NCBI GenBank assembly: GCA_963971285.1
Contig: OZ020255.1
Location: 15,954,931-16,018,930, forward strand
Reading direction: 5' to 3'
Source: Astropecten irregularis
Lineage: Eukaryota; Echinodermata; Asteroidea; Paxillosida; Astropectinidae
Length of the DNA: 64,000 nucleotides
The position numbers were made by a program, and so were the translations under genes. The notes under the pieces were generated by a model. It saw only the letters and a program-made list of their open reading frames with translations. It was not told the origin of the DNA and searched no databases. Shown here in pieces: positions 22,559 to 34,907 of this stretch (position 1 is the first letter of the stretch; the number at the start of each line of letters is the position of its first letter).

Positions 22559-22745
22559 TGTTCTTGTTCAGTTGGTAAAGTACCGGTTTGGTATTTCTGA
22601 AGTCACAGGTTCGAATCCCCTTTCAGTCAATTTTCTTCAGTTCAACCTTCAATGACTTTATTGATCCAGTCAGTTCCCCAAGTTGTGGTTTATTTGATGA
22701 TTACGTACTTCATGTTTGAATTAAAATATATCATGATGAATGCTC
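22559..22745 (+). repeat. tRNA-derived SINE
   Basis: TTGTTCAGTTGGTAAAGTAC resembles an A box, and CACAGGTTCGAATCCCC contains a perfect B box about 35 bp later. The shared SINE tail follows: CAACCTTCAATGACTTTATT, then GATCCAGTCAGTTCCCCAAG and TTATTTGATGATTACG. The head does not fold into a full cloverleaf that I can see, so this is a SINE and not a tRNA gene. Confidence 0.75.
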
Positions 22746-23218
22746 ACTTTTGGAAAGGAATGACATTGTGTTTTTCCTGCCTGGTTGTTTTTTCATTTGC
22801 ATTTACTGGCCTCATTTGTTATTGATATACACTGACTCATAGTCACATGCCTATATAACTCATCTGGCATAAATATTAGGAACTCTGGCTACCAGCCAAA
22901 GTTTGTGCAATATGTAAATAGCAGCATCGTTAACCGGTAAACTGCACTACAGCAAATATTCAATTACCAACTGATATTGTGGATGGTAATACGAAACAAA
23001 CATGAAAAGATATATCACTGGCTCCCTGCTGCATATGCTTGATAGTATAGGGACAACTTGGTTGGTGCACTTTATGAGCAGCTGCAAACTTTAGTTGACT
23101 TTTCATTAATGGAAATTCTTATCTTCAAGATTATATCTTATATGACATAATATGCTTAAGCGTCTATATTACAGGAATCGTTCCTTGATTTCCTTTCCTG
23201 TGTGTTCCTTATTTCTCC
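22746..23218. other. No gene recognised
   Basis: AT-rich spacer with no supported feature. Confidence 0.4.
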
Positions 23219-23359
23219 TGGGGTCGATTTCACGAAGCCCTTCGATCAATCATAACTCGAGTTACAAAGGATAACCCATCCTATCTTACGTAGGGCTGCA
23301 ATGCATCATAAGTCCTATGATTGATAGTAAGTTATGATGAGTTTGGTGAAATCGACCCC
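23219..23359. mobile_element. Foldback element family D, copy 1
   Basis: GGGGTCGATTTCACGAAGCC at the left is the inverse of GGTGAAATCGACCCC at the right. CGATCAATCATAACTC mirrors ATTGATAGTAAGTTATGATG nearer the centre. It is a compact foldback of about 140 bp; a second complete copy lies at 49534. Confidence 0.8.
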
Positions 23360-24067
23360 TGTCATAATCAATTACCTACATGTATTGTCTTTCTTTTTGT
23401 TCTAGGCCGTCTTGAAAATATTCTCAGAGATATGTGAGATTTATACCAGGAAAATTCTGAAATGTAAAGAAAAATTTCGTGAAAATTATGCAAATTGATT
23501 TGTGATTTTTTTTGTAGTACATACAGTATATAGCTTGTAATCCCCCCCCCCCAAAAAAAAAAAAAAAATAAAATAAAATAAAAAATGGAAAAAATTATCC
23601 TTAAATTCAGCTCAATTCAGAACAAAATGGAATGAAATGTCCCATGTCCCATTTTTCATTTTGGTTTTACAGGCATGGCAAATGATTGTCACCTAGTTCT
23701 CTTCCAGTTTGACAGGCGATGGATTTCTTGCAGATTACAGAGAATGAACTAATGCTCCTCTTGCCAGATGTAACATGAACATGGAACATGTTCTCGACTC
23801 GTCTTCCCCCCAAAAGCATCTTCTGATTAAACCTATCCTATAAGACATTAGCAGAGGGGGAAACTGCTTCTACATCCTCCTGGGGGAGATTCGGGATCAT
23901 TCCTTACGGAAGAAGGATACAGAGACTTTCCTGTCAAATCAAAGCACAAAATCTCCAATTGCCAGAAAATGTTTCCCAACCTTTACTTTTTCCTTCATAG
24001 TAAGGGACAGCCTGCAATGTTGGCCTTTGAATATAAAGTCATTTTTGATGTGATATGGGCATGACCA
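23360..24067. other. No gene; C/A homopolymer run
   Basis: A CCCCCCCCCC run followed by more than ten A and AAATA units lies at 23542-23585. No exon was found. Confidence 0.4.
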
Positions 24068-24366
24068 GGACCCGATTTCATGGAATCTGTTACTGTTAGC
24101 AAATATTATCTGCTTATGTTAGGAGGTTTGTTTGCTTACGGGTTTATAGCGTATTTCACGGGAGAGTTTTCTTGTTGGTATAAATGGTAAGCAAGGAATT
24201 TCTGCGGAATGCATATGACAGCGCGTTAGCAAAAGCTAATCACGGTTACCCTAGAAATTCTTCGCTAACCGCAAGTCTTGCTTACAGATTCCATGAAATA
24301 GATTTCACGTAAAGCAGTGCCAGTAAGTACAGATATAGGCCGTAATGGATTCCATGAAATTGGGTC
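24068..24366. mobile_element. Foldback element family E
   Basis: GGACCCGATTTCATGGAATC at the left is answered by GATTCCATGAAATTGGGTCC at the right. Further inverted words include GTTAGCAAATATT / CGCTAACCG-type pairs and CATGAAATAGATTTCACG near 24292. The right terminus matches the solo fragment at 2508. Confidence 0.7.
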
Positions 24367-26929
24367 CAGTTGGCAACATTTCAAGTTGTTGCAAAAACCA
24401 CCTTTCCTATTACAAAACACCGCCAAACACTTATCTGAAAGTCAAATAGACCCAATCTATTCTTGGGCACTGAGCAAAAACTAAGCCGCAACTTTTTGGG
24501 TAGAAAAAGAAATACTTCTATTCAACTACCATTGAATACCCAGCCAACTGACCTGCTTATTTCCTATTGCTTTGTGAAATAAATTTCCTCTGGGACTTGT
24601 TCGGTAGCTTTTATAGTTTTGGTTTGGTTTCCCATAAACTTAAAAAAAAAAGAACAAACAAATTCCTGGGAATCATGGAGCATGGTAGAGTTGAAATGAT
24701 ATTGTATGATGGTGATCTATTTGTCATGTGCCCTTGCTATTATTGGTTTGTTCTGACCTAGTGCAGTTTTAACTTTCGTTGCCGTTCAGTGCTGCGTACT
24801 TTTTTTCGTCAGGTAGTCGTTGCCAGGCACTCTCCGGCTTTCACTCTCTTCACAGTGGAAAGAAATGTTTCAAAACGGAATGTAATTCCATCATACTGAA
24901 AGGTCATACTCGGTGTACAAGTACAGCAGAATTCAGATGAGAATATGGGGAAGGATTTATATGTGTAGAGACACGGTTGTATAAGTTACAGCTTGTGATA
25001 ATGTCATTTACCATTCTCAACCAGACAAAATCCATTTCAAATTTACATTTACTCAAGCGGGATATTTTGGTTAAATATTAGGTTTTGTTCTAAATGCCTT
25101 TGAATTTGAATATATACTTGTGGGGATCTGGCCTCTTACTCTAAAGCTGTCATAATCAGCTTGTGATGATGTTTGTTCAACAAGCTGGATCAATGCCAGA
25201 ACTTATTCCACAAACTAGGCCATCTTGTTGCGAAAGTTCAGGAAATTATACATATTCCATAATTCCTATCACCAGTGAAGCTCAGAAAGTGCGTGAACTT
25301 TTATGTTTCTACGGCAACCTCGGTTCAATTCCCATTTCACACATACATGTACATGTAAGGATTAGCACAATGGTAGAGTGAGGTTAGTGAATAGGCCTAC
25401 CACTTACAAACTGATGAAATTGCCAAAGAACAGGAATACAAAGTCCATAAAACCACAGGAATGCTATCATATTTCAAGGTAACAGGGTCCCATGAATGAA
25501 CATGCACTATGAAATGATACCAAGAATGGCTCATTGGTGATGATGTTAACCATCGTGCCTACTCCACTCTTTCCCAGGCTGAAAGTTCACCAGAGGACAT
25601 TTACACATTGACCCTTCCCCTCATTGTCCAGGTCACTTCTACCATTACCAAAGAGGTCCAGGCGTCCTGAGAGACAAGGTCAACCACTGGTCAGTAAGGC
25701 CACATAAATTGACCAAGGACCAGTTGACCAAGGATCTGGAATAATACCACACACAGACTGTGACAGGTTTATTAAATGCAAACTCTCATGGTAACAAACT
25801 AAGGCATGTGTGTCCCAAATCTCTGGCTGTGGACTGCAAATAACACACAAGTCTATGGAAACGGCTGCAGTCACTGGCTAGTGGCTACAATAAGGGTGTG
25901 TGTAATTTGTGGCCAGAGATTGGATTTCTTGAAGCCCCAAGCCTAAGCCCTAAGGCATGTTTTATGTTTTATGTTTCATGTTTATAGTATAACACACATT
26001 CTTGTACACAATTTATTTCAATGATGTCTGATTCAAGTAGATATTTTTTGTATTTTTGTATTCCAAACTAAAAGCCAACTGCATGGTTGTGGCTAACAGC
26101 TGTTTTTCATATTTCTTGTGCAATGCATATTTCATAATTAGGCCTAAGCAAAGGAAAGGACACACTTCACTTATCTTACAACATATCCCTAGCAAATAGA
26201 TGACAAAACAATAAATCCATATGAGTTTTTAAGCAAAAACACAACCAAAACGTCTCGCTAGTTTTTAAATATGTTCAGCACAAACCCTGCTTACCCAATG
26301 GGCCAGTAACACAGTGATCAATTACATAATGTATGAAAATGGCTGACCAGCTTTTAGTTTTTCGGGGCCTACATGGCAACAGTCTGGTATTAGTACGTGA
26401 TTGAAATCATGCGCATAGTAATCATTTGAATTATTATTCTGCATAGATTTGTGCACTGAGTTGTAATGCTGCTGCGCAGTTTCATAGTTATTTCCAGTCT
26501 TGTTACAAAAATGCATGGAAATTTATAGTGTGCACCACAGGGCTGGCCCCGATAGTGATAATATATTATTGTGTCAGTGCATGAGCATATCAGCACACCT
26601 TAGCTGAATAGAATCTTTCTGAAATATTTCCATTTTTTTTTTCATTTTGGAAACCCTGGACAAATTCCAAAACCTGGTTCTGGTATTCACTGCGGTATTT
26701 CAACGGAGCCGAATGAATAATGAAAATATGAAAGGAACATTTTCACATGTCAGAATAGAAATGTATGAAGCATAAATCAAGCGAACCCCTTGTGGGTATT
26801 TGGCCCAGTAATGCCTTTAATGTTTTCCCTGTTTCACTAAAAGGGGGGAAAAAGATCTAATGTAAACATGAACAAAGCTCTGGCAATATTTCCTGGACAT
26901 AAGGGTGATGTTATTTATAACCTGTGTCA
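24367..26929. other. 2.6 kb without a recognised gene
   Basis: AT-rich sequence. Short imperfect repeats of TTTTATGTTTCATG are present near 25960-25985. Small frames on both strands (24567, 25163, 25680, 26013, 26322) lack exon borders or recognisable domains. Confidence 0.4.
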
Positions 26930-27300
26930 TTAAAGGTAATATCATACTTTGGTTTTTGTCAAAGAAATACAGATTCATGGGCAAAAATATCAAGATAGAT
27001 ACAGTTTATACAGTCATCTGTTAAAATTTCAGTCCCATACGGTGCCCACTTTTTGAGAAAACAGTGAAAAACTGCCATAGTATTTCTTAAGTTTTTTCTC
27101 TTTTATTTTTTGATCTTTAAAAGATCAAAAATAATTTTGGTTGCTGGTGTTACTCTTTTCTAGACAAATACAGCATTTCAGGCAGACAAATTTGAACGGT
27201 ATGTTTCTACCATCACCATCTTTATACCCTGTAAGTTATAGGTAAATCTGTGAAGATTTCTGTTTCGGTATATGTTACCAAAGTATGATACTACCTTTAA
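26930..27300 (+). mobile_element. Family A TTAA-type MITE, copy 4
   Basis: TTAAAGGTAATATCATACTT at the left mirrors AAGTATGATACTACCTTTAA at the right. The centre has GATCTTTAAAAGATCAAAA. A duplicated ACAGTTTATACAGTC distinguishes the left half. Confidence 0.85.
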
Positions 27301-27480
27301 TATGACTCTCCAGAGGATTAGCAATTTTCATTTTGATGCAAAAGTGTCAGAAAGAGAAGGATATATCTGATTGTATTTTATGCTTGGTTCTTCATCAAGA
27401 GAAGGAATGCCATGGATCCGGCTCCCCTTGCAGACCATTCAGACATCACGTTAAACGGATCTTCCAAGAAACCCATCTTA

Positions 27481-27696
27481 GGGTGTTTAAGAAACAGAGG
27501 CTCGGGCTCTGGCTCTGTCATCCATATGCTATATAGGTTGTGTTTTTTTTCATTGAAGCTGAAGTTCTGTTTTCTTTTTCAAACCAGAGATTCTACTTCC
27601 GAACTGCCACCAAATGCCTCTATTTTGATACCAGTTATTTTTAAGTGGATTCACAAAATGGAGCCTGAGCCTGAGCCCGAGCTTCGTAAACACCCT
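27481..27696. mobile_element. Palindromic GAGCC-arm MITE, copy 4
   Basis: GGGTGTTTAAGAAACAGAGG and GAGCTTCGTAAACACCC are inverted ends. GCTCGGGCTCTGGCTC on the left mirrors GAGCCTGAGCCTGAGC on the right. CATCCATATGCT and ATTGAAGCTGAAGTTC match the family core. Confidence 0.8.
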
Positions 27697-28365
27697 TAGA
27701 CTCAGTTAGTTGGCTGTTATTAGCATTTCAGGGAATTCAAGCAATCTGTTTGTCACGGTACCGCTCACATGATCAGTGATTGCTCTTAAAAAATATGTAT
27801 GAAGCTCTTGCTTTTTCCTGAACTGAACATGTCTTTTGGTTTCATTTTATTTTGGCAGGATTCACATCCCATACACACTACAGACAAATCAAGAACATCC
27901 ATACAAGTCCATGACTAATGTGGCAACTTGATTGCACGTATTTCACAATATCCTGTATTGCACAAGTACTGCTTTATGTGGTCTTTGACAAGGATTTTAT
28001 CTTCTTCTTTTTTTAACAGTCTGGTTTATCTGTTGGTAGGTTATTCGGGCCATTTACTGCCGGTTTGTGGTTTTGTCTTTGGCAAATACTCTGCCCTTCC
28101 TTTGAGTCAATGTGTACTTGATTGACTTTGAGATCTCGTTTCAGTTCTCTTAATAAACTAACTAAAAAAATAATAAAATGAACAAGATCCGGAGCAGGAA
28201 AAGCATTAAAAAAAAAACAATGTATGAATCTGCCCAAACCTCAAAAATTTGAATAATGGTCATTGAGAGGACATTGTAGAATTAAAGTAACATTGTAAAA
28301 TGTGTAGACCAACATATAGTTTGGTTTCTGCATTACAGTCATTATCAATCTTGTCATCGTCCCAT
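27697..28365. other. No gene recognised
   Basis: Spacer before the 30-bp minisatellite. Two overlapping frames on opposite strands (27928, 28013) are unsupported. Confidence 0.4.
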
Positions 28366-28505
28366 GATTGGTTCAAAGTTCACTGGTATCCATTTGATTG
28401 GTTCAAAGTTCACTGGTATCCATTTGATTGGTTCAAAGTTCACTGGTATCCATTTGATTGGTTCAAAGTTCACTGGTATACATTTGATTGGTTCATAGTT
28501 CAATA
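28366..28505 (+). repeat. 30-bp minisatellite with five DR1-like sites
   Basis: Units of exactly 30 bp repeat about 4.7 times, nearly without change. Each unit contains GATTGGTTCAAAGTTCACTG. GGTTCA and AGTTCA are both RGKTCA half-sites separated by one base, a textbook DR1 arrangement of the kind bound by HNF4, RXR and COUP-TF receptors. They start at 28370, 28400, 28430, 28460 and 28490. An inverted CCAAT box (ATTGG) overlaps the start of every site. In the last unit the spacer is T instead of A. Whether the array regulates anything is unknown. Confidence 0.85.
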
Positions 28506-29241
28506 ATAAGGACTCTTGGGTTAACCAGTTATAAATAGTGTTTGGCATTTTTCTGTTATTTTGGGGGTTTTTTTGGTGTGGGGGGAGGGGGGTTGGGGTT
28601 GAGGTTTGAATTTGGAGGTAGAAAGTTGTCTTTTCACATGATCCATGTTGACAGGTAGGGAACCTTATCATTAAGGAATGTTAGAGCAACCTGCAGTTAT
28701 CATTAGTATCAGCCTTAAGATTCCCAGTCACATCACCTAGGCTTGATCTTTCAAAATGAAAGTATGCCAAGAATTTGTAATCAAAACCCCAAAAGGGTCA
28801 CCTTTTTTCATTTTCTCACAAACATGGACATTCCCTCACCCTGAAAAATGTTGGACTTTGTTTTCTTTTTAATATATATGATGGGTTTAGAGGTCGTGGA
28901 AAGGGGTGGGGCTAATGGCCAACATATTTACTTTCACTTCATATCATGGGACAGATATGACTAGGCTTGATTTATATTTAATGGCGGTTTGCATGAGCAT
29001 GCACACTTTATCAGAAGATGAGGTATGGTGGTTTACTATTGCAGTCCTTGTGATACATTTCCTCACTTGAAATCCATCAAAATGCCATGGAAATTCAAGC
29101 CAAAGTTTCTGACTTCACGGTTTTCTCCTCGCTCTAAAAAGAATCTTGAGATATTCTGTAGTTTTAAAGCCATATTGTGACTACAAATGTCCGACTCCCA
29201 ATTTAAAACTGTCACTTTGGTTTCAAACTGTCGCTTTAAAC
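28506..29241. other. No gene; G/T-rich tract
   Basis: A G/T-rich run lies at 28560-28605. No exon or known repeat was recognised in the rest. Confidence 0.4.
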
Positions 29242-29624
29242 TTAAAGGAATTATACAAGATTTGTAAAGGTGACAGAAAACCTAAAGACTGTTAATAATT
29301 TCATTTGTCATGGAATTAAAACAAACCTGTGACATTTTCAGCTCATGCCATCATCATCGGAAACTGTAGAAAACAGTAACAAACGCTTACAGTATTTTCA
29401 ACTCTTTTCACAGGAGTTTTGATCTCACCCCGAGATGGATCAAAAAAAAAATAATTTGTCTTTGTTTTACTCATTTCTGGATAAATACACCATTCCACCT
29501 GGAAATTATGTTCCATTAGAATGGTATGTTTCTACCAGCACCAACATCATATCCTGAAAGTTATACATCAAATCTGCGAACATTTCTGTTTGGGTATGTT
29601 GCCAATCCTGTACTGTACCTTTAA
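29242..29624 (+). mobile_element. Family B TTAA-type MITE, copy 3
   Basis: It begins CTTAAAGGAATTATACAAGA and ends CCTGTACTGTACCTTTAAAG. The centre reads TTTTGATCTCACCCCGAGAT, and the right half matches family B. Its left half is the most diverged of the B copies. Confidence 0.75.
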
Positions 29625-30232
29625 AGTTCTCAGACCAGAATTCCGTCACCTACATGTTCCTGACTTCATCACCTAGTCTGGTCCTAGTATGAATTGATAG
29701 GTTCCGTTGCCAATTAATCCCCTCCCCGGTCACTGGCCTGTATAGTCAGATACCCAGTCCAACCCTGTGCATAGTACAAGACTGTCAAACTACTTGTCCA
29801 GTAGATCCGCTGAAGCCAAAACCTGACAACTATCCCCCCACCTTCCTTCTGTCAGGCCAAGGTCATCGCTGTCCTCCCCTCCAGAAATGGAAGTAACTTC
29901 CTAATCTACTTAGGGATTTACTGAGAAGTCCTAGTAGGAAATTAATACCTTCCTAAAGAATCCTAAGATCAGCAAATGATGCAGGAAATCCAGCCTGATT
30001 CCAACCTTGACTTGACCGGATGGATTGTACTCTGTAGCCATACATTATCCACGTGGAGTCTGGATACCAGACCTTACATCTCTAGTAAGATCCAGACCAC
30101 TGATTCTTTTTTCATTACAAACCGGACTGGCATTGAACGCTCATTTAGATGAGGCAAGAACCAGACTTTGTGTCGCCATGGCTCATCGCCATGGTGCTGT
30201 GATGCATGTTAAGAGATATCATCCCAGTACAT
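29625..30232. other. No gene accepted
   Basis: The 90-codon frame from 30025 runs into a foldback repeat at 30233, so it is not a gene. A small inverted pair, GTCTGG...CCAGAC, occurs near 30057-30070. Confidence 0.4.
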
Positions 30233-30425
30233 GGGCCAATTTCATAAAACTGCTTATAACCACTAAAATATGCTTAAAGCACCAAAAACCTTGGTAAATG
30301 AAATGGCCGAATACAAGTCAAAAGCAGTAAACATCCCATGAAAATTTGGTTGGTAATTCTGTTTGATCAAGGAAAACTTTTCATGCTAAGCAAATTTTGT
30401 GCATAAGCGGCTATGAAATTGGCCC
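30233..30425. mobile_element. Foldback element family C, copy 3
   Basis: GGGCCAATTTCATAAAACTG at the left is the inverse of GGCTATGAAATTGGCCCC at the right. The interior GGCCGAATACAAGTCAAAAG and AATTTGGTTGGTAATTCTG match the copies at 36419 and 38016, a sub-type distinct from 11991 and 20948. Confidence 0.8.
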
Positions 30426-30845
30426 CTGTACATATACATGCTGGCCATTCCAGGCTACCATGTAATAGTAGATTATTTGTGAACTGCAACTGTGACACAC
30501 CTGTAACCTCCAATCCCCTCCCCCTGTCCTCATAATCTCCTCTTTACCATCCTCCGTCTTTTGGAAACCCATTTTCAAATTGTCAATATGGATCACCTTA
30601 CAAGATTTTACAAATACTTTGTCCAGTGGTTATGGAGGATTATTGTAAGTCAAGGCCAATCCAGCGCAGGGACCATCTCATCATCATACCTGACTGATGG
30701 AATGAAGGTTGTACTTCCTTCAAATCCGTGGGGATTTGTCTTAAGTACTAGCTGATGGATGGCAGCCAAAACCCAGATGGTATCATCATGTTCAGGCAAA
30801 TAATTCCGCATCTTAGGGCAGCAGCCGATACTGGACATGGTTTAT
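30426..30845. other. No gene recognised
   Basis: Overlapping frames on both strands between 30411 and 30937 have no exon borders or recognisable domain. Confidence 0.4.
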
Positions 30846-31204
30846 CTTGTATAATACATGATTGGTTAAGGTCACAGAACAGCTCTCATACTTTGTCTGA
30901 TCCATCATGTACATTTAATAAACCTGTGAAAATTTGAGCTCAATCATACTTCTGAGTCACAAGAAAATAGCTATTGCCCGGCTCAATTTTTCTTATCAAA
31001 CATAAAGAATGGTTTTGATCTTACCCCGAGATCCAAACTGTTTTCGGTCTTTATTTGACTAATTTCTGGATAAATACACCATTTCAGGCGGAAATATGTT
31101 AACGGTATGTTTCTACTAGCACCATCTTCATACTCTGAAAGTTATACGTAAATCTGTGAACATTTCTGTTTGGGTATGTTACCAATCCTGCACTGTACCT
31201 TCAA
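30846..31204 (+). mobile_element. Family B TTAA-type MITE, copy 4
   Basis: TTGTATAATACATGATTGGT and the right end CCTGCACTGTACCTTCAA define the copy. The centre GATCTTACCCCGAGATCC and the half containing TTTCTGGATAAATACACC match family B. The terminal TTAA is mutated to TCAA. Confidence 0.75.
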
Positions 31205-31943
31205 TACAAATCAAATGATTTCAAATGATTTCATTGATCATAACCTGAAAATCTTGATTTATGTCCTCATTTGTAATCTTTCAATGTAAGACTTTTGGAA
31301 TTGCTTTGCAAATTGTAATGATCCGCTTTATGAATTATTCATGATATGAATAATATGATATGAATACTTAAATACCATACATTTTTATCCTAGTTTTTTA
31401 TGCCATATTGTTTTGGTCCTATATTTTTTCAGTCATGTAATTTAAGCGGAGACTATTTGGTTGAAAGCACCAATTCCACAATTTCCATCGAGCAGGGCCA
31501 TGATTAGACCCAATATAACCTTTGCCCTCTCTTATGTTGAGCCTTTTTAAATTGACAGATTTTTCTATCATGCTTTCCATTTGATATGCAATTTCATACC
31601 TTACATTTTTTCTGGTATTCATGGTTTCAGAATTGTGTGTGTATCCCACCGTCTTTATTTTAGGGTGAATTTTTATCCTGATTTTATTCTACATTTTCCC
31701 TCTTTTTGTGTGGCATTGAAAGCTTAAACTAGGGGGCATGTAAAATGATCATATGTAAAGCTGCATTGCAGAAATGAATGGCCGGATTCCCTCTGATTCA
31801 TCTTGAACGTTTCCTTGTATTGTCTGCCATATCTCCAGGCAGTTTGCTGCCCCCTAGTGTCTGATCCTTGCTTAGCTTTGGAAATTCCTCACAGTGTTAT
31901 CAATTTATTTATCATCAATTCTGAAAGCTGCCTAATGAATTGG
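31205..31943. other. No gene accepted
   Basis: The - strand frame 31419-31649 is unsupported by splice signals or homology I can recognise. A short repeat CAAATGATTT is doubled near 31209-31230. Confidence 0.35.
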
Positions 31944-32048
31944 TTGTTTGTTGTGGTTGTTGATGTCGTCATTGTAACTGTTGTTGTTATTGTTGTGGTA
32001 ATTGTTGTCATCATTGTTGTTGTTGTTGTTGTTGTTAATGTTGTTTGT
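31944..32048 (+). repeat. Imperfect GTT trinucleotide repeat
   Basis: A (GTT)n-rich stretch interrupted by GTC, GTA and GTG triplets, with a purer run of about seven units near 32016-32036. The valine-rich reading is a repeat artefact. Confidence 0.8.
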
Positions 32049-33079
32049 CTGGCGAAAAATTTATTACTTTTTTAATCTTGAGAAATCCTGACAAGTCAGG
32101 TGAAATGAGATTTTGAGAAAATTCATGCTAAGGATTTGCTTATATTTGATCTTGGAATAGTAATGAGCCCTGAGAGGTTTTTTTTTCATTCCTCATTTTT
32201 AGTTCAAATAAATGCTCTCGAAGGTTGTCAAAATATCTTAATGCAAAATAAAAAGATTCACTTCTTTAAATATTATACTGCAGTTTGCTCAGAGGAAAGA
32301 CAAAGCTGTCATTAATAATCCTGCTCATGATCCATGGGGATTTGGTCTGCAGCTGAACATGTCTTAGATCGTACGTTCCTTATAATGCTCTCAAAAACAA
32401 GGCACCAAACAAAATAAGATTTCACATTTCACATAACATCAACTGTTTGACGTCACTGCTAAAAAAATAGCAAAATTCCCTGAAATATCATACATGCTCG
32501 GAAGAAAATTATTCTGTAAATATAATATAGTAATGTAATAATTTGTGATGTGAACAGTCTCAGTGTAAATTGTCTGTAATAACCGGTAATTAATATCAAT
32601 GCAAAACTGAAATATTGTTTCCTTGTTTTTGAATTCCAGCCATTATCAAAACATACAACACAGAAACATTGGAATGCACATATGCATAATTACATAAGGA
32701 AACAGCAATTTATTTGTCGTGTTTGTTTGTTTTTTTACAATTAATTTATCAGGAAGTTTGATGATTTGTAGTTAGTATGCCCAGTGCAGAGTAATTTTCA
32801 ATGTACATGTATTAAAAGCATCCGCAAGCAAAATTAGTTTTAAAATTGGAAAGTCAAAAAAATATTAAATTGATGAGTTTTATTATCAAGTTGTTTCATT
32901 TGATTGATTTGCTTGGTTTGAACTTTGATTTGAAAGGAGCAATCTGCATGCAAGCATTATACTCCAAGTGAGGACTGTTGGGAAGAAACCAAAATATCTT
33001 CTGATGCACCAGTTCTACATGTACATGATAAACCAAATGAATGGCAACATTTTCATTTAAAATTTCTTCTCTTTTTAAA
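32049..33079. other. No gene recognised
   Basis: Very AT-rich sequence, with no exon-like frame and no recognised repeat. Confidence 0.45.
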
Positions 33080-33442
33080 TTAAAGGTACTATCATACTTT
33101 GGTGTAGCATACCAAAACAGATATCTTCACAGATTTACCCATAACTTACAGGGTATAAAGATGGTGATAGTAGAAACATACAGTTCAAATATTTCTGCCT
33201 GAAATACTGTATTTAACCAGAAAAGAGTCAAACCAATTGACCAAAAACAATTTTGATCTTCGGAAGTTCTAAAATTCTGTGAAAATATTTAAAAATACCA
33301 TGGGCGTTTTTCATTGTTTTCTCAAAAAGTGGGCACTGTATGGGACTGGGAATTTCACAAATGACTGTTACTGCATCTTTCTTGATATTTTTTAGCCCAA
33401 GAATCTGCTTTTCTTTGACAAAAACCAAAGTATGAAATTTAA
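33080..33442 (-). mobile_element. Family A TTAA-type MITE, copy 5
   Basis: Reverse copy starting TTAAAGGTACTATCATACTT and ending CCAAAGTATGAAATTTAA. Landmarks are TTCACAGATTTACCCATAAC, AAAGTGGGCACTGTATGGGA and TGACTGTTACTGCATCTTTC. The central palindrome is replaced by GATCTTCGGAAGTTC, a compensated hairpin of a different sequence that is shared with the copy at 47139. Confidence 0.8.
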
Positions 33443-34034
33443 ATTGAATGATGTTACAAGATGCAGCACTTTAATTTGTTGGTCTTTATCAAGCACATCA
33501 TCATTGAATGAAGAGAATTGATTTAAACAAAAAAAAAACTCTTAAAATGCTTGCACTGAGATAATGTCAAAGCACAGATGTGGAATTTACTTTATAGCAA
33601 GCCACGATGCATTAAGACCAGTGCGAAAGATACCATACAAACAGATTGTAGCTGTATGAAGATACAGAGATTAAACCAAGAGACACTTAGCAGGTTTTTG
33701 ATGCAAATCTCGTATTAAGATTAATGGACCACGGAGCGGTAATTTCCCCTCTCGTGCTTGCATCCATTGATTTCTTGTTCTTTTTCTTTTGTGGTCTGTG
33801 TACATAATACAGCATGACACATATGCTACAACAACTCTAGGATCAATAAGTAGATCACTTAGCACGTCCCATCTTTCTCAATGCATCTTGTATGGCTCTC
33901 ATCAGCTACAGACAGGACTCAGTCTCTCTGGGTTTTGTCCCTAGATATTTTTTGGCCAGCAAAACAAAAAAAGTACAAGTGTATCCCTGCGATGTCAGGA
34001 AGTTGTTTTCATGGATGTTTATTTCATTCTCTCA
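33443..34034. other. No gene recognised
   Basis: Spacer between two MITEs; frames on both strands are unsupported. Confidence 0.4.
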
Positions 34035-34244
34035 ATAGCGCTCAGCACTTACGATGTCACACAAGTATTTTGGCCAGAGCGCGCGCATTTACAAAATCAG
34101 ACAAACATTGACTCACACACGTACTGTAGTGTACACTGTGCACGCACACAAGCACACCCACCACACGTTGCAATGTTTGTCTGAGATCCGGTGTGATGTC
34201 ACCACATTTAGCCTGCTATTTTAAGTGCAAGTGCGGAGCGCTAT
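34035..34244. mobile_element. CRE-type foldback MITE, copy 3 (diverged)
   Basis: ATAGCGCTCAGCACTTA and AAGTGCGGAGCGCTAT are the inverted ends. Internal CAGACAAACATTGACTCACA mirrors TTGCAATGTTTGTCTGA. In this copy the CRE position reads TGATGTCA, one base off the palindrome, and the arms are longer (210 bp in all). Confidence 0.75.
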
Positions 34245-34907
34245 TTGGCTGGTGGATTTGACTATTTTATTTTGCTTTCAATTTTACCCTGTCTCATTTG
34301 GCTCTTCCACCATTATATGTGTCTGCCGTGCCATGACGATCCGGATGTAACAATAATTTTAATTTTTTTTTTCAAATATTTTTCCTGGTTGATCAGTGGG
34401 TTTATTTAATTGTCTTTTTTAGTTGTACAAGCAAAACAGATTTTTGTTTTAGTTCTAATGTGAATACAAGGTGAATTGGTCATGATTGTTGATTAAATTA
34501 CTGACACTGTAGAAAAGCTGTATTTTTGCTTGGATTTCAAATAATATTCTCAGACATTGACCCTTTTGATATATATTATATATTCCCCATAAGAATGCTG
34601 AATGCATATTTTTCTAAATTGCATGTTAGGGAGACAGGTTAGCATCTGAAAACGAACATTTGGGAGACATAGTTGAACAGGGAGACTTTTTGATGTCTCC
34701 CGATTATACGCTACCTTTTAAAGACATGTCCATATTAATAGAAGACAGTAAATGCTCTCAATATGAACATATGTCAATTTCAATTCATTGGTTTGGAGGA
34801 TATTTAGAAATAAGTAATTAAAGTTTGTGCACGACCCAATGGGAAAGTCTCCCTAATGACCCATTCCCGGTAATTCTTATTATAACCAGAAAGACCACCA
34901 GTACAAA
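34245..34907. other. No gene recognised
   Basis: AT-rich sequence without supported features. A short inverted pair around GGGAGACATAG and GGGAGACTTTTTG near 34665-34700 is weak. Confidence 0.35.

Noticed and set aside
22559..22630. Functional tRNA gene suggested by a perfect B box
   Set aside because: No paired acceptor stem or anticodon arm could be drawn, and the sequence continues into a SINE tail found at other loci.
31419..31649. 76-codon - strand frame with balanced composition
   Set aside because: No splice partner, no known motif; kept only as a low-priority candidate.
31803..32075. Valine-rich protein-like frame
   Set aside because: Produced by a GTT trinucleotide repeat.
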